Assembly: GCF_000826145.2 (NCBI RefSeq)
Contig: NZ_LN651335.1
Span: 248,001 to 312,000 of the forward strand
Length of the DNA: 64,000 nucleotides
DNA from: Sporosarcina koreensis
GTDB lineage: Bacteria; Bacillota; Bacilli; Bacillales_A; Planococcaceae
Direction: 5' to 3'
Positions within the stretch are counted from its first letter, which is position 1, and each line of letters begins with the position of its first letter. Shown here piece after piece: positions 11,832 to 26,132 of this stretch. Below the pieces are notes generated by a model. It worked only from the letters and a program-made list of their open reading frames with translations, was not told the DNA's origin and searched no databases. Position numbers and translations under genes: made by a program.

Positions 11832-12662
11832 ATGGCGATTAAGAAATACAAACCTACCTCCAACGGACGCCGTAACATGACGACTTCGGATTTTGCTGAA
11901 ATCACAGCAAGCAAGCCGGAAAAATCATTGCTTGAGCCGATCAAGCGTAAAGGCGGACGTAACAACCAAGGTAGGATTACAGTTCGTCACCAAGGTGGCG
12001 GTCACAAGCGCCAATACCGTGTCATCGACTTCCAGCGCCGGAAAGATGGCATACCAGGACGCGTTGCTACGATCGAATATGATCCGAACCGTTCTGCCAA
12101 CATCGCATTGATCAACTATGCGGATGGGGAAAAACGTTACATCCTAGCTCCAAAAGGATTGAAAGTGGACATGACTGTCATGTCAGGACCTGATGCGGAC
12201 ATCCGCGTAGGTAACACTCTTCCATTGGAAAACATCCCAATGGGTTCAACAATCCACAACATCGAGATGAAGCCTGGCAAAGGCGGACAGCTTGTCCGTT
12301 CCGCTGGTACATCCGCACAATTGCTCGGACGTGAAGGCAAATATGTCATCATCCGTCTGCAATCTGGTGAAGTCCGTATGATCCTTGCAGCTTGCCGCGC
12401 AACAATCGGCCAAGTCGGCAACGAGCAGCACGAACTCATCAACATCGGTAAAGCAGGACGTTCACGCTGGATGGGCAAACGCCCGACTGTCCGCGGATCT
12501 GTCATGAACCCGAACGATCACCCGCATGGTGGTGGTGAAGGACGTACGCCGATCGGCCGTCCAAGCCCAGTTACACCTTGGGGCAAGCCTGCTCTTGGTT
12601 ACAAGACACGCTCGAAGCGTAACAAATCCGACAAACTCATCGTTCGTCGCCGCAAAAAATAA
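11832..12662 (+). CDS. rplB: 50S ribosomal protein L2
   Basis: L2 is one of the most conserved 50S proteins and is needed for subunit association and peptidyl transfer. The 276-residue product begins [17 protein letters not shown] and includes the C-terminal [19 protein letters not shown] segment with the conserved histidine region upstream ([11 protein letters not shown]). AAGGAGGG precedes the ATG. Confidence 0.98.
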   Translation: MAIKKYKPTSNGRRNMTTSDFAEITASKPEKSLLEPIKRKGGRNNQGRITVRHQGGGHKRQYRVIDFQRRKDGIPGRVATIEYDPNRSANIALINYADGEKRYILAPKGLKVDMTVMSGPDADIRVGNTLPLENIPMGSTIHNIEMKPGKGGQLVRSAGTSAQLLGREGKYVIIRLQSGEVRMILAACRATIGQVGNEQHELINIGKAGRSRWMGKRPTVRGSVMNPNDHPHGGGEGRTPIGRPSPVTPWGKPALGYKTRSKRNKSDKLIVRRRKK

Positions 12663-12722
12663 TGTGATTGCACTGCGGTTCAATGACTGGACCGTAGTAC
12701 AAACACAAAGGGAGGTAACAAA

Positions 12723-13001
12723 ATGGGCCGCAGCTTGAAAAAAGGACCTTTCGCAGACGATCATCTGCTGAAGAAGGTCGATGCTCAAAAAGATGCACAG
12801 AAGAAACAAGTCATCAAGACTTGGTCACGCCGTTCAACAGTATTCCCTTCCTTCATCGGATTGACAATCGCTGTTTACGACGGACGCAAACACGTACCTG
12901 TCTACATCACTGAAGACATGGTCGGCCACAAATTGGGTGAATTCGCACCTACCCGCACTTATAAAGGTCACGGTGCTGACGACAAGAAAACGAAACGCTA
13001 A
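12723..13001 (+). CDS. rpsS: 30S ribosomal protein S19
   Basis: The 92-residue S19 sits in the head of the 30S subunit, where it contacts the A-site tRNA region with S13. The sequence [19 protein letters not shown] and the [11 protein letters not shown]-terminal block are typical. AAAGGGAGG lies 7 bp before the ATG. Confidence 0.98.
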   Translation: MGRSLKKGPFADDHLLKKVDAQKDAQKKQVIKTWSRRSTVFPSFIGLTIAVYDGRKHVPVYITEDMVGHKLGEFAPTRTYKGHGADDKKTKR

Positions 13002-13020
13002 TTGAGAGGAGGAAATTCTG

Positions 13021-13365
13021 ATGCAACAAGCTAAAGCATCTGTCCGCACAGTCCGCATTGCTCCTCGTAAAGTACGATTAGTCGTTGATCTTATCCGGGG
13101 CAAGAAAATCGGTGAAGCGGTCGCTATTCTGCGTTTGACGCCAAAAGCGGCATCTCCAGTCGTGGAAAAAGTATTGAATTCAGCTATCGCTAACGCTGAG
13201 CACAACTTTGAAATGGATCTTGAGAACCTGATTGTCAGTGAAGTATTCGTTGACGAAGGTCCGACAATGAAACGTTTCCGTCCGCGTGCACAAGGCCGTG
13301 CGAGCGCAATCAACAAACGCACAAGCCACATCACAGTAGTGGTATCTGAAAAGAAGGAGGGATAA
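13021..13365 (+). CDS. rplV: 50S ribosomal protein L22
   Basis: L22 (114 residues) reaches into the exit tunnel with a beta hairpin; the loop around [16 protein letters not shown] is the site of macrolide-resistance changes elsewhere and looks unaltered here. GAGAGGAGG precedes the ATG. rpsC begins 3 bp after its stop codon. Confidence 0.98.
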   Translation: MQQAKASVRTVRIAPRKVRLVVDLIRGKKIGEAVAILRLTPKAASPVVEKVLNSAIANAEHNFEMDLENLIVSEVFVDEGPTMKRFRPRAQGRASAINKRTSHITVVVSEKKEG

Positions 13366-13368
13366 TTC

Positions 13369-14025
13369 GTGGGTCAAAAAGTACATCCTAATGGTCTGCG
13401 GGTCGGTATTATTCGTGACTGGGATTCGAAATGGTACGCAGAAAAAGACTATGCGACTCTCTTGCACGAAGACCTGAAAATCCGCAAATACATCGAAAAG
13501 CGTCTGGTTGACGCATCAGTTTCCAAAGTGGAAATCGAACGCGCAGCGAAACGTGTCAACATCACAATCCACACAGCTAAGCCTGGTATGGTTATCGGTA
13601 AAGGTGGTACTGAAGTCGAAGCACTTCGTAAACAGCTTAACGAAATCTCCGGCAAGCGTGTACACATCAACATCGTAGAAATCAAGCGCGCTGACCTTGA
13701 CGCGAAACTCGTTGCAGAGTCGATCGCCCGTCAATTGGAAAGCCGTGCATCATTCCGCCGCGCACAAAAGCAGGCAATTCAACGCACAATCCGTTCTGGA
13801 GCGAAGGGTATCAAAACTCAAGTATCCGGACGTCTTGGCGGAGCTGACATCGCGCGTGCAGAACACTATAGCGAAGGAACTGTCCCGCTTCATACACTTC
13901 GTGCAGATATCGACTATGCACATGCTGAAGCTGATACAACATACGGCAAACTCGGCGTTAAAGTATGGATCTATCGGGGAGAAGTCCTTCCAGTGAAGAA
14001 GAACTCTGAGGAAGGAGGCAAATAA
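13369..14025 (+). CDS. rpsC: 30S ribosomal protein S3
   Basis: The 218-residue S3 carries a KH domain ([14 protein letters not shown] at about 65-78) and helps form the mRNA entry channel and helicase activity. The start is GTG ([14 protein letters not shown]), with AAGGAGGG immediately upstream inside the end of rplV. rplP begins 2 bp after its stop. Confidence 0.98.
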   Translation: MGQKVHPNGLRVGIIRDWDSKWYAEKDYATLLHEDLKIRKYIEKRLVDASVSKVEIERAAKRVNITIHTAKPGMVIGKGGTEVEALRKQLNEISGKRVHINIVEIKRADLDAKLVAESIARQLESRASFRRAQKQAIQRTIRSGAKGIKTQVSGRLGGADIARAEHYSEGTVPLHTLRADIDYAHAEADTTYGKLGVKVWIYRGEVLPVKKNSEEGGK

Positions 14026-14027
14026 TC

Positions 14028-14652
<625 letters not shown>

Positions 14653-14669
14653 TGAAGGAGGTTGCACCC

Positions 14670-14933
14670 ATGACTGAGCGTAACCAGCGCAAAGTATACA
14701 CAGGCCGTGTCGTTTCCGACAAAATGGATAAGACAGTAACGGTAATGGTAGAGACTCACAAAAAGCATTCTTTGTATGGCAAGCGTGTAAAATACTCGAA
14801 GAAATACAAAGCACATGATGAGCTGAACGAAGCGAAGATCGGCGATGTGGTCCGTATCATGGAAACTCGTCCATTGTCCGCAACAAAACGTTTCCGTCTC
14901 GTTGAAATCATCGAGAAAGCGGTCATCATCTAA
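14670..14933 (+). CDS. rpsQ: 30S ribosomal protein S17
   Basis: S17 (87 residues) is an early-binding OB-fold protein of the 30S body. The product begins [22 protein letters not shown] and contains the [20 protein letters not shown] block. The start at 14670 follows AAGGAGGTTG at 14654-14663; an ATG at 14652 lies before that site and would add six residues without support. Confidence 0.96.
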   Translation: MTERNQRKVYTGRVVSDKMDKTVTVMVETHKKHSLYGKRVKYSKKYKAHDELNEAKIGDVVRIMETRPLSATKRFRLVEIIEKAVII

Positions 14934-14936
14934 TAA

Positions 14937-15341
<405 letters not shown>

Positions 15342-15376
15342 TAATAGAGCATTGCCAATCAAGGAGGTGCGACAGA

Positions 15377-15736
15377 ATGCACATTAAAAAAGGCGATAAA
15401 GTAAAAGTGATTTCCGGGAAAGACAAAGGGAAGACAGGCGTCATCCTTTCCGTATTCCCGAACAAAGAGCGAATCCTCGTTGAGGGCGTGAACATCGTTA
15501 AAAAGCATACGAAACCGAACCAAGTGAACCCACAGGGCGGTATCGTAAGCCAGGAAGCGGCAATCCACGTATCAAACGTCATGCTCGTTGACCCGAAATC
15601 CGGAGAGCCAACTCGTATCGGTTACAAGTATGAGGAAAAAACGGAAGGCGACAAAACTTTCCGCTACAAGTACCGTGTTGCGAAGAAGTCCGGAGAAGTG
15701 ATCGACCAGCTAAGCAAAAAAGAACTCAAAAAATAA
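15377..15736 (+). CDS. rplX: 50S ribosomal protein L24
   Basis: L24 is a KOW-domain assembly initiator of the 50S subunit. The N-terminal [19 protein letters not shown] motif is the KOW repeat. The protein has 119 residues, about 16 more than the B. subtilis protein of 103: the extra residues are an insertion around [16 protein letters not shown] and a longer lysine-rich C terminus. AAGGAGG precedes the ATG. Confidence 0.97.
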   Translation: MHIKKGDKVKVISGKDKGKTGVILSVFPNKERILVEGVNIVKKHTKPNQVNPQGGIVSQEAAIHVSNVMLVDPKSGEPTRIGYKYEEKTEGDKTFRYKYRVAKKSGEVIDQLSKKELKK

Positions 15737-15762
15737 CTCTCTAAGAAGGGAGGTTCTTCTGA

Positions 15763-16507
<745 letters not shown>

Positions 16508-16535
16508 ACCCCATTCTGGGAAGGAGGTTAATGTA

Positions 16536-16934
16536 ATGACAATGAGTGATCCGATCGCAGATATGCTTACTCGCATCCGTAACGCGAACATGGTTCGCCA
16601 CGAGAAGCTTGAAGTACCTGCTTCAAACCTTAAAAAAGAGATCGCAGAAATCCTCAAACGTGAAGGTTTCATCCGCGACGTTGAATACGTGGAAGATAAC
16701 AAACAAGGGATCATCCGCATCTTCTTGAAATATGGCAAGAATGAAGAACGCGTAATCACTGGACTCAAGCGTATTTCAAAGCCTGGTCTTCGTGTCTATG
16801 CTAAATCCAATGAGGTGCCGAAAGTGTTGAACGGACTGGGTATTGCCCTCGTTTCAACTTCCAACGGTGTTTTGACAGATAAAGAAGCGCGTGCTAAACA
16901 AGTTGGCGGAGAAGTCGTCGCTTACGTTTGGTAA
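16536..16934 (+). CDS. rpsH: 30S ribosomal protein S8
   Basis: The 132-residue S8 binds helix 21 of 16S rRNA and is the spc-operon regulator in E. coli. It begins [28 protein letters not shown] ends 8 bp before the ATG at 16536. The frame is open 48 codons further upstream, but that part overlaps rpsN and is not translated in any known S8. Confidence 0.97.
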   Translation: MTMSDPIADMLTRIRNANMVRHEKLEVPASNLKKEIAEILKREGFIRDVEYVEDNKQGIIRIFLKYGKNEERVITGLKRISKPGLRVYAKSNEVPKVLNGLGIALVSTSNGVLTDKEARAKQVGGEVVAYVW

Positions 16935-16964
16935 TCAGTAACATAAGAATGGAGGTGCACATAA

Positions 16965-17504
16965 ATGTCCCGTATTGGTAAACGTCCGATTGAGGTGCCT
17001 GAAAACGTAACAGTTACGATCGATGAGAATAACTTCGTTACAGTTAAAGGACCGAAAGGCGAACTTACAAATCATTTGAACAAAGATATGAAAATCGAGC
17101 AGGAAGGCAATGTCATCACATTGACACGTCCGACTGAATCGAAAGAACACCGTTCGATGCACGGTACGACACGTTCGCTTCTTGCGAACATGATCACTGG
17201 TGTATCTGCTGGTTTCGAGCGCTCGCTTGAACTGGTCGGTGTCGGGTATCGTGCCCAGATGCAAGGTAAGAAACTGATCTTGAACGTCGGCTACTCACAG
17301 CCAGTCGAGTTCACACCTGAAGAAGGCCTTGAAGTGGAAGTGCCTGCGAACACGAAAGTCATCGTGCGCGGCATTAACAAAGAGCGCGTCGGTGCACTTG
17401 CTTCCAACATCCGCAAAGTGCGTCCGCCAGAGCCTTACAAAGGTAAAGGTATTAAGTACGAAGGCGAAGTTGTACGCCGCAAAGAAGGTAAAACAGGTAA
17501 ATAA
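16965..17504 (+). CDS. rplF: 50S ribosomal protein L6
   Basis: L6 (179 residues) has two similar alpha-beta domains and lies near the sarcin-ricin loop. The start [17 protein letters not shown] and the C-terminal [15 protein letters not shown] motif identify it. GGAGGTG precedes the ATG. Confidence 0.98.
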   Translation: MSRIGKRPIEVPENVTVTIDENNFVTVKGPKGELTNHLNKDMKIEQEGNVITLTRPTESKEHRSMHGTTRSLLANMITGVSAGFERSLELVGVGYRAQMQGKKLILNVGYSQPVEFTPEEGLEVEVPANTKVIVRGINKERVGALASNIRKVRPPEPYKGKGIKYEGEVVRRKEGKTGK

Positions 17505-17537
17505 TGCCCCATAGGCATTCGGAAGGAGTGACCTTGA

Positions 17538-17900
17538 GTGATCACAAAACAAGACAAGAACGTTGTCCGTAAAAAACGGCACGCGCGTGTCCGTACAAAG
17601 ATCAACGGTACTGCTGAGCGTCCGCGCTTGAATGTATACCGTTCCAACAAACATATCTATGCACAGCTGATCGATGATGCAAACGGCGTAACTCTTGCGA
17701 GTGCATCTACAATGGACAAAGAATTCTCAGCGGATTCTTCTTCCAACGCAGACGCTGCTAGCAAAGTCGGCGAACTGATCGCGAAAAAAGGTTTGGAAAA
17801 GAACCTGAAAGCTGTCGTATTTGACCGTGGCGGTTACCTATACCACGGCCGCGTAAAAGCACTTGCTGACGCTGCACGCGAAAATGGACTTGAATTTTAA
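17538..17900 (+). CDS. rplR: 50S ribosomal protein L18
   Basis: L18 (120 residues) binds 5S rRNA together with L5. The start is GTG ([19 protein letters not shown]), with GGAAGGAGTG upstream. The C-terminal [24 protein letters not shown] segment is typical. Confidence 0.97.
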   Translation: MITKQDKNVVRKKRHARVRTKINGTAERPRLNVYRSNKHIYAQLIDDANGVTLASASTMDKEFSADSSSNADAASKVGELIAKKGLEKNLKAVVFDRGGYLYHGRVKALADAARENGLEF

Positions 17901-17922
17901 TTAAGAAGGAGGGACATATTCC

Positions 17923-18423
17923 ATGCGTCGTAATGAACAAAACAAAAGTGAATTCGAAGAGCGCGTAGTTACCATCAACCGTGTAGCGAAAGTCGTAAAA
18001 GGCGGACGTCGTTTCCGTTTTACTGCTTTGGTCGTCGTTGGTGATAAGAACGGCCGCGTCGGTTTCGGTACAGGAAAAGCACAGGAAGTTCCTGATGCAA
18101 TCCGTAAAGCAATCGAAGATGCGAAGAAAAACCTTGTTGAAGTACCAATGGTCAAAGGCACAACGCCTCACGAGATCATCGGACGCTTCGGAGCAGGCCA
18201 GATTCTCATCAAACCGGCTGCACCTGGTACAGGAGTTATCGCCGGCGGACCTGTCCGTGCGGTACTTGAACTTGCAGGAATCACGGATATCCTTTCAAAA
18301 TCTCTTGGTTCTAACACACCGATCAACATGGTCCGTGCAACGATCGAAGGATTGACGAACTTGAAGCGTGCTGAAGATGTAGCGCAGCTGCGTGGTAAAT
18401 CCGTAGAAGAACTGTTAGGTTAA
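17923..18423 (+). CDS. rpsE: 30S ribosomal protein S5
   Basis: The 166-residue S5 is a decoding-fidelity protein with a double-stranded RNA-binding fold. The loop [16 protein letters not shown], where spectinomycin-resistance changes occur elsewhere, is the ordinary sequence. GAAGGAGGG precedes the ATG. Confidence 0.98.
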   Translation: MRRNEQNKSEFEERVVTINRVAKVVKGGRRFRFTALVVVGDKNGRVGFGTGKAQEVPDAIRKAIEDAKKNLVEVPMVKGTTPHEIIGRFGAGQILIKPAAPGTGVIAGGPVRAVLELAGITDILSKSLGSNTPINMVRATIEGLTNLKRAEDVAQLRGKSVEELLG

Positions 18424-18436
18424 GGGGGGAAACACA

Positions 18437-18619
18437 ATGGCGAACAAACTTGAAATCACCCTTACAAAAAGCGTGATTGGCGCTAAGCCAGCACAACGTA
18501 AAACAGTAGAGGCTCTTGGACTTCGCAAGATGAACCAAACAGTTGAGCATCAGGATAATGTTGCAATCCGCGGCATGATCAACAAAGTCAGCCATTTGGT
18601 AACTGTCAGCGAACAATAA
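18437..18619 (+). CDS. rpmD: 50S ribosomal protein L30
   Basis: L30 is a 60-residue protein beginning [20 protein letters not shown], with the [20 protein letters not shown] core. AAGGGGGG lies before the ATG. It keeps the usual place between rpsE and rplO. Confidence 0.97.
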   Translation: MANKLEITLTKSVIGAKPAQRKTVEALGLRKMNQTVEHQDNVAIRGMINKVSHLVTVSEQ

Positions 18620-18649
18620 TTCGTATTTTTGAACAAGGAGGTGCCGAAG

Positions 18650-19089
18650 ATGAAATTACACGAAATGAAACCTGCAGAAGGCTCTCGTAAAAAACGCAAC
18701 CGCGTTGGTCGTGGTATGGCATCAGGGAATGGTAAAACATCCGGTAGAGGTCATGACGGTCAGAACTCACGTTCAGGCGGCGGTGTGCGTCTTGGATTCG
18801 AAGGTGGACAGCTTCCACTCTTCCAGCGTCTGCCGAAACGCGGATTCACGAACATCAACCGTAAAGAATACGCAATCGTCAACATCGATACATTGAATCG
18901 TTTCGACGAAGGCACAGAAGTAACACCTGAACTGTTGATTGAAACAGGGATCGTGAGCAAAGAAAAATCTGGTATTAAGATTCTTGGCAATGGGACTCTT
19001 GAGAAGAAGATTACAGTCAGAGCTCACAAATTCTCTGCTTCTGCGAAAGAAGCGATTGAGAAAGCGGGCGGGCAAGTCGAGGTGGTTTA

Positions 19090-19090
<1 letters not shown>
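18650..19090 (+). CDS. rplO: 50S ribosomal protein L15
   Basis: L15 (146 residues) is a late-assembly 50S protein with a glycine-rich N-terminal arm. It begins [20 protein letters not shown]. The ATG at 18650 follows AAGGAGGTG; an upstream in-frame TTG is not supported. The last base of its TAA is the first base of the secY start codon. Confidence 0.97.
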
Positions 19091-21088
<1,998 letters not shown>

Positions 21089-21507
21089 GCATTCCGAAGC
21101 AGGCAGACGTCAGGGCATCTCGTCCGGCAGCGTCCTGCTGTACGGAAAGATCATTTGATCAGAGTGGGCTGCAAAAGCAGTTGATGCTCAGCTGGAAATC
21201 GGGATCAGTCGACAGTTGAAGGCTCAATACTCCATGCATGCATTTCCTTGCTTTTTCGAGTATAATGTGTTGTGGTGTGCCGCTTCGCTGATTTACATCA
21301 GCAGGCCGGATGCCAGACTGTGGTCATGTGCGAACCGATTTGAAGTTCCAGTCACTAGTTCGGGATCGGCTAATCGGCATGAATTGTGATTTGCGTCTTT
21401 TCGAACATCACTCGCGCATACCGGACATATGTTGAAGGAGCTTGTAGAGCGACTGATGGCGCTTGAAGGTGAGGGCCTTTATTGGATATAGAAGGGAGAC
21501 TGAGCTG
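21089..21507 (+). other. adk-infA spacer lacking the map gene
   Basis: No credible gene occupies this 419-bp stretch. In B. subtilis the methionine aminopeptidase gene map and a small KOW-protein gene lie here. A TATAAT box at 21261-21266 could be a -10 element, but I see no good -35 at 16-18 bp. A 20-codon frame at 21428-21490 has no recognisable similarity. I see no remnant of map. Confidence 0.6.
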
Positions 21508-21726
21508 ATGGCGAAAGATGACGTAATTGAAATTGAAGGTACTGTTGTCGACACGCTGCCGAATGCGATGTTCAAAGTGGAACTGGAAAACGGACATACA
21601 GTGCTTGCACATGTATCCGGTAAAATCCGTATGCACTTCATCCGTATTCTGCCAGGCGACAGAGTGACAATCGAATTGTCACCGTATGACTTGACACGCG
21701 GTCGAATCACGTACCGTTTCAAATAA
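21508..21726 (+). CDS. infA: translation initiation factor IF-1
   Basis: IF-1 is a 72-residue OB-fold protein that occupies the ribosomal A site during initiation. It begins [20 protein letters not shown] and ends [11 protein letters not shown]. The ATG at 21508 follows AAGGGAG; the open frame extends 15 codons upstream without similarity. It leads the infA-rpmJ-rpsM-rpsK-rpoA-rplQ group. Confidence 0.97.
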   Translation: MAKDDVIEIEGTVVDTLPNAMFKVELENGHTVLAHVSGKIRMHFIRILPGDRVTIELSPYDLTRGRITYRFK

Positions 21727-21751
21727 AACTTTTGCAACTCCGGACTAATGA

Positions 21752-21880
<129 letters not shown>

Positions 21881-21903
21881 TTTAAAGGAGGTGCGCAACT
21901 TAT

Positions 21904-22269
21904 ATGGCACGTATTGCTGGTGTAGACGTACCGCGCGATAAGCGCGTTGTAATTTCATTGACTTACATCTTCGGAGTTGGCAAGACGACAGCACAGAAAG
22001 TCCTCGCAGCTGCAGGCGTATCTGAAGATACACGCGTTCGCGATCTGACTGATGCTGAACTCGACAAAATCCGTGAACAACTGGATTCTATGAAAGTCGA
22101 AGGTGACCTTCGCCGTGAGACTTCATTGAACATCAAGCGCCTGATGGAAATCGGAAGCTTCCGTGGAATCCGCCACCGTCGCGGTCTGCCTGTACGCGGA
22201 CAGAACACGAAGAACAACGCACGTACACGCAAAGGTCCTAAACGGACAGTCGCTAACAAAAAGAAATAA
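21904..22269 (+). CDS. rpsM: 30S ribosomal protein S13
   Basis: S13 (121 residues) lies at the top of the 30S head and contacts the P-site tRNA through its basic C-terminal tail ([15 protein letters not shown]). It begins [29 protein letters not shown] precedes the ATG. Confidence 0.98.
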   Translation: MARIAGVDVPRDKRVVISLTYIFGVGKTTAQKVLAAAGVSEDTRVRDLTDAELDKIREQLDSMKVEGDLRRETSLNIKRLMEIGSFRGIRHRRGLPVRGQNTKNNARTRKGPKRTVANKKK

Positions 22270-22272
22270 TAG

Positions 22273-22683
<411 letters not shown>

Positions 22684-22707
22684 TGGTTTCTATTCCAATT
22701 GATTGAG

Positions 22708-22742
22708 AATCACAATTTTTGGTAAGAATGAATTGTGCGATT
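22708..22742 (+). other. hairpin in the rpsK-rpoA spacer
   Basis: CACAATT at 22711-22717 pairs exactly with AATTGTG at 22731-22737, and the flanking AAT and GATT extend the stem with a bulged C. There is no T-run. The 129-bp spacer is long for this operon, so a leader or processing function for rpoA is possible. Confidence 0.35.
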
Positions 22743-22812
22743 GCATTTTGCCGTCTACTAATCGATTTCAATGCGGAACGGCCACACAGACGTTTTGAAG
22801 GAGGGTACATGA

Positions 22813-23757
22813 ATGATCGAGATTGAGAAACCGAAGATTGAAACCGTTATGGTCGCAGAAGATTCAAGGTTCGGTAAGTTTGTTATTGAACCGCTGGAAC
22901 GGGGATACGGGAATACATTAGGGAATTCCTTGCGCCGCGTCCTGCTGTCTTCTCTGCCTGGAGCAGCCGTAACATCGATTCAGATCGATGGTGTCCTTCA
23001 TGAGTTTTCAACTGTAGAAGGCATTGTCGAGGATGTAGCCACTATTATTCTCAACGTGAAGCAGTTGGCACTGAAAATCTATTCGGATGACGAGAAAGTC
23101 ATCGAGATTGACGTGAAAGGCGAAGGAACGGTCACCGCTGCCGACATCACACACGACAGTGATGTGGAAGTGCTGAATCCGGATCTTCATATTGCAACAC
23201 TTGGCAAGAATGGCCACCTGCGTATGCGGATGTATGCGTCGCGCGGAAGAGGCTATGCACCTTCTGATCATAACAAACGTGATGACCTGGCGATCGGCGT
23301 GATTCCGATTGACTCGATCTACACACCAGTGTCCCGTGTGAACTTCCAAGTGGAGAATACACGTGTCGGTCAAAGTACGAACTTTGACAAACTGACATTG
23401 GATGTTTGGACAGATGGCAGTATCGGTCCTAAAGAATCTGTTTCGCTCGGAGCGAAAATCCTGACGGAACATTTAAATATCTTTGTCGGCATGACAGACG
23501 AAGCACAAACTGCAGAGATCATGGTGGAAAAAGAAGAAGACCAAAAGGAAAAAGTTCTGGAAATGACGATTGAAGAACTCGATCTTTCGGTTCGTTCTTA
23601 CAACTGCCTGAAACGTGCAGGCATCAACACCGTCATGGAGCTTGCAAACAAGTCCGAAGACGAGATGATGAAAGTGCGCAATCTTGGCCGCAAATCACTT
23701 GAAGAAGTAAAGCTGAAGTTAGACGAGCTGAATCTTGGGTTACGCTCTGAAGATTGA
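22813..23757 (+). CDS. rpoA: RNA polymerase alpha subunit
   Basis: The 314-residue alpha subunit holds the N-terminal dimerisation domain ([21 protein letters not shown]) that starts polymerase assembly. The C-terminal domain ([30 protein letters not shown]) binds UP elements and activators. GAAGGAGGG lies before the ATG. It is the penultimate gene of the alpha operon. Confidence 0.99.
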   Translation: MIEIEKPKIETVMVAEDSRFGKFVIEPLERGYGNTLGNSLRRVLLSSLPGAAVTSIQIDGVLHEFSTVEGIVEDVATIILNVKQLALKIYSDDEKVIEIDVKGEGTVTAADITHDSDVEVLNPDLHIATLGKNGHLRMRMYASRGRGYAPSDHNKRDDLAIGVIPIDSIYTPVSRVNFQVENTRVGQSTNFDKLTLDVWTDGSIGPKESVSLGAKILTEHLNIFVGMTDEAQTAEIMVEKEEDQKEKVLEMTIEELDLSVRSYNCLKRAGINTVMELANKSEDEMMKVRNLGRKSLEEVKLKLDELNLGLRSED

Positions 23758-23787
23758 CGCAGAATCAGATGAAGGAGGGAATCTTCT

Positions 23788-24168
23788 ATGGGTTACAGAA
23801 AACTTGGACGCACAAGTTCACAGCGTAAAGCGATGCTCCGGGATCTTGCAACAGACCTGATCATCCACGAACGCATCCAGACAACAGAAGCACGTGCGAA
23901 AGAGCTTCGTTCAGTTGTTGAAAAAATGATCACTCTTGGTAAGCGGGGAGACCTGCACGCACGTCGTCAGGTTGCTGAATTCATCCGCCGGGAAGTTATT
24001 CTTGGGGAAGATGAAGAAGGCAAGGAAACGAAGACGTTTGCGATCCAGAAGCTATTTGATGATGTGGCACCGCGCTATGCAGAGCGTCAGGGCGGCTATA
24101 CACGCATCATGAAGATGGGACCGCGCCGCGGCGACGGAGCACCTGTCGTTATCATCGAACTCGTGTAA
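23788..24168 (+). CDS. rplQ: 50S ribosomal protein L17
   Basis: L17 (126 residues) begins [17 protein letters not shown] and ends [12 protein letters not shown]. Compared with the 120-residue B. subtilis protein it carries a short acidic insertion around [22 protein letters not shown] precedes the ATG. It closes the long S10-spc-alpha gene cluster. Confidence 0.98.
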   Translation: MGYRKLGRTSSQRKAMLRDLATDLIIHERIQTTEARAKELRSVVEKMITLGKRGDLHARRQVAEFIRREVILGEDEEGKETKTFAIQKLFDDVAPRYAERQGGYTRIMKMGPRRGDGAPVVIIELV

Positions 24169-24177
24169 CAAACTTGG

Positions 24178-24210
24178 GGGTGTGACTCGCGACAGCCACA
24201 CCCTCTTTCC
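24178..24210 (+). terminator. weak terminator after rplQ
   Basis: GGGTGTG (24178-24184) pairs with CACACCC (24197-24203) around a 12-base loop that itself contains TCGCGA. The tail TCTTTCC is poor in T, so termination may be incomplete. Confidence 0.55.
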
Positions 24211-24250
24211 ACATACTGATTTATACGACAATATGAAAAGCTGAGTGTTA

Positions 24251-24368
24251 CGATCGACAGGTTTCCTGATCGGTCTAGCTCTACGCATCTCATCCGCGAT
24301 GTCGGCGTGAGCACCCGGCATCGACCCATTTTGCTGCGCATTCTTCGGATGAGATGCGCGCTTTTTTT
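24251..24368 (+). terminator. nested hairpins ending in a strong terminator before ecfA1
   Basis: A 13-bp perfect stem pairs 24284-24296 with 24346-24358 and is followed by CGCTTTTTTT. Its 49-base interior holds a second stem, GATGTCGG with CCGGCATC. A separate small hairpin, with CAGG pairing CCTG, lies just upstream at 24251-24272. The simplest reading is the main terminator of the ribosomal operon. The nested form could also be a regulatory RNA for the ecf genes. Confidence 0.65.
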
Positions 24369-24438
24369 ATTTATCGGAAATCCATTATTGAATTTTCAAG
24401 CTACTTATCATACATAACAGAAAGCGAGGCGGGCCGCC

Positions 24439-25284
24439 ATGCGGGAAGTGCTGTCCCTGGATGCTGTTTCATATGCCTACGAAACCGAAGAGGATGTCTT
24501 TGTACAAGCGGTCCGGGACGTGTCGTTCTCGATCCGGGAGGGTGAGTGGGTCTCGATTGTCGGACATAACGGCTCGGGCAAATCGACGCTGGCGAAACTG
24601 ATGATCGGCCTGCTGTTCCCAGCATCCGGAACCGTCAATGTGTTTCTGGAGCCGCTGAATGAACAGAATCTCTGGGACGTCCGCTCGCGCCTCGGCGTCG
24701 TCTTCCAGAACCCCGATAACCAATTCGTCGGCGCAACGGTCCAGGATGATGTGGCATTCGCCCTGGAGAACAACGGTGTGCCGTATGAGGCTATGCAAAC
24801 GCGGGTCAAAGAGGCGCTCGCGCAAGTCGGCATGTCCGAGTATCATCTGCACGAACCGCATCATCTGTCGGGCGGCCAGAAACAGCGGGTGGCGATTGCC
24901 GGTGCCCTCGCCATGGAGCCCGATATCCTGATCCTCGATGAGGCGACGTCCATGCTGGATCCGCAGGGACGTCAGGAAGTGATCGATCTTATCACGGAAC
25001 TCCGTAAAACGTCGGGACTCACGGTCATCTCCATCACACATGACCTGGAGGAAGTGCTGCTCGCGGACCGTGTGCTCGTCATGAACGGCGGCCGTCTCGT
25101 CGACACGGGTACGCCTGAAGAAGTTTTTGAAGAAGGAGCCAAGCTGCAGGCCCACGGGCTCGATCTGCCGTTTGCACTGCGCATGTCCGTGCTGCTTCGG
25201 AAGGCCGGACTCCCGCTTGCCGGCGACTATATGTCAGAAGAAGAGTTGGTGAACGAGTTATGGACATCTCATTTCAGCAAGTGA
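24439..25284 (+). CDS. ecfA1: energy-coupling factor transporter ATPase EcfA1
   Basis: EcfA1 is one of the two ATPases that power vitamin and metal uptake by ECF transporters with exchangeable S components. The 281-residue protein has Walker A GHNGSGKST at 42-50, the Q-loop FQNPDNQ, the signature LSGGQKQR and Walker B ILILDEATSMLD. Only a weak GAGGCGGG site precedes the ATG. It overlaps ecfA2 by 25 bp. The order ecfA1-ecfA2-ecfT-truA-rplM-rpsI is that of B. subtilis. Confidence 0.95.
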   Translation: MREVLSLDAVSYAYETEEDVFVQAVRDVSFSIREGEWVSIVGHNGSGKSTLAKLMIGLLFPASGTVNVFLEPLNEQNLWDVRSRLGVVFQNPDNQFVGATVQDDVAFALENNGVPYEAMQTRVKEALAQVGMSEYHLHEPHHLSGGQKQRVAIAGALAMEPDILILDEATSMLDPQGRQEVIDLITELRKTSGLTVISITHDLEEVLLADRVLVMNGGRLVDTGTPEEVFEEGAKLQAHGLDLPFALRMSVLLRKAGLPLAGDYMSEEELVNELWTSHFSK

Positions 25285-26132
25285 ATTTCGCCTATTCCCC
25301 CGGCACGCCATTCGAGAAGAAGGCATTGCACGGAATCGATCTGTCGATTCCATCCGGTTCCTATACTGCGGTGATCGGCCATACAGGATCGGGCAAGTCG
25401 ACACTGCTGCTGCACTTGAACGGGCTGCTGAAACCGACGGAAGGGACTGTCCGTGTCGGGGATACGCTCATCACAGCCGAGACGAAAGGGAAGACGCTGC
25501 GTGACGTGCGCCGGAACGTCGGCATCGTGTTCCAATTTCCCGAACATCAGCTGTTCGAGGAAACGGTCCTGAAAGATATCATGTTCGGTCCGCTCAACTT
25601 CGGCATGCCGGAGGAAGAAGCACGGACGCGGGCTTTGGAGCTGATCGAACTGCTCGGTCTGCCTGCAGATGTGGCTGACAAATCCCCGTTCGAATTGTCG
25701 GGCGGCCAGATGAGACGGGTGGCGATTGCGGGCGTGCTGGCGTTCAAGCCGTCCGTGCTCATCCTGGACGAGCCGACAGCGGGTCTCGATCCGCAAGGGC
25801 GCCGCGAAATCATGGCGCTGTTCGAGAGATTCCACCGGGAGGAGGGGCTGACGACCATCCTCGTCACCCACAGCATGGAAGATGCCGCACGCTATGCAGA
25901 GCATGTCATTGTCATGCATGAAGGACATGCTGTGCTGACCGGGACGCCCGCGGATGTACTGACAAATAGGCAGCGGCTGGAGACCTTCCGGCTGGAATTG
26001 CCCCGGACCGTCCGATTCCAGCAGGATTTCGAACGGCTGATCGGCGAACCGCTGCCCGCGAAGGCGCTGACGGAAGAGAGACTGGCCGAACTGATCGCAC
26101 AGCGGGCGCGGAAATCAGGTGATTCCCGATGA
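25260..26132 (+). CDS. ecfA2: energy-coupling factor transporter ATPase EcfA2
   Basis: EcfA2 is the second ATPase of the ECF core and forms a heterodimer with EcfA1. The 290-residue protein has GHTGSGKST as Walker A, FQFPEHQLFE as Q-loop, LSGGQMRR as signature and VLILDEPTAGLDP as Walker B. The ATG at 25260 lies inside the end of ecfA1, and its TGA overlaps the ecfT start by 4 bp, so all three genes are coupled. Confidence 0.95.
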   Translation: MDISFQQVNFAYSPGTPFEKKALHGIDLSIPSGSYTAVIGHTGSGKSTLLLHLNGLLKPTEGTVRVGDTLITAETKGKTLRDVRRNVGIVFQFPEHQLFEETVLKDIMFGPLNFGMPEEEARTRALELIELLGLPADVADKSPFELSGGQMRRVAIAGVLAFKPSVLILDEPTAGLDPQGRREIMALFERFHREEGLTTILVTHSMEDAARYAEHVIVMHEGHAVLTGTPADVLTNRQRLETFRLELPRTVRFQQDFERLIGEPLPAKALTEERLAELIAQRARKSGDSR

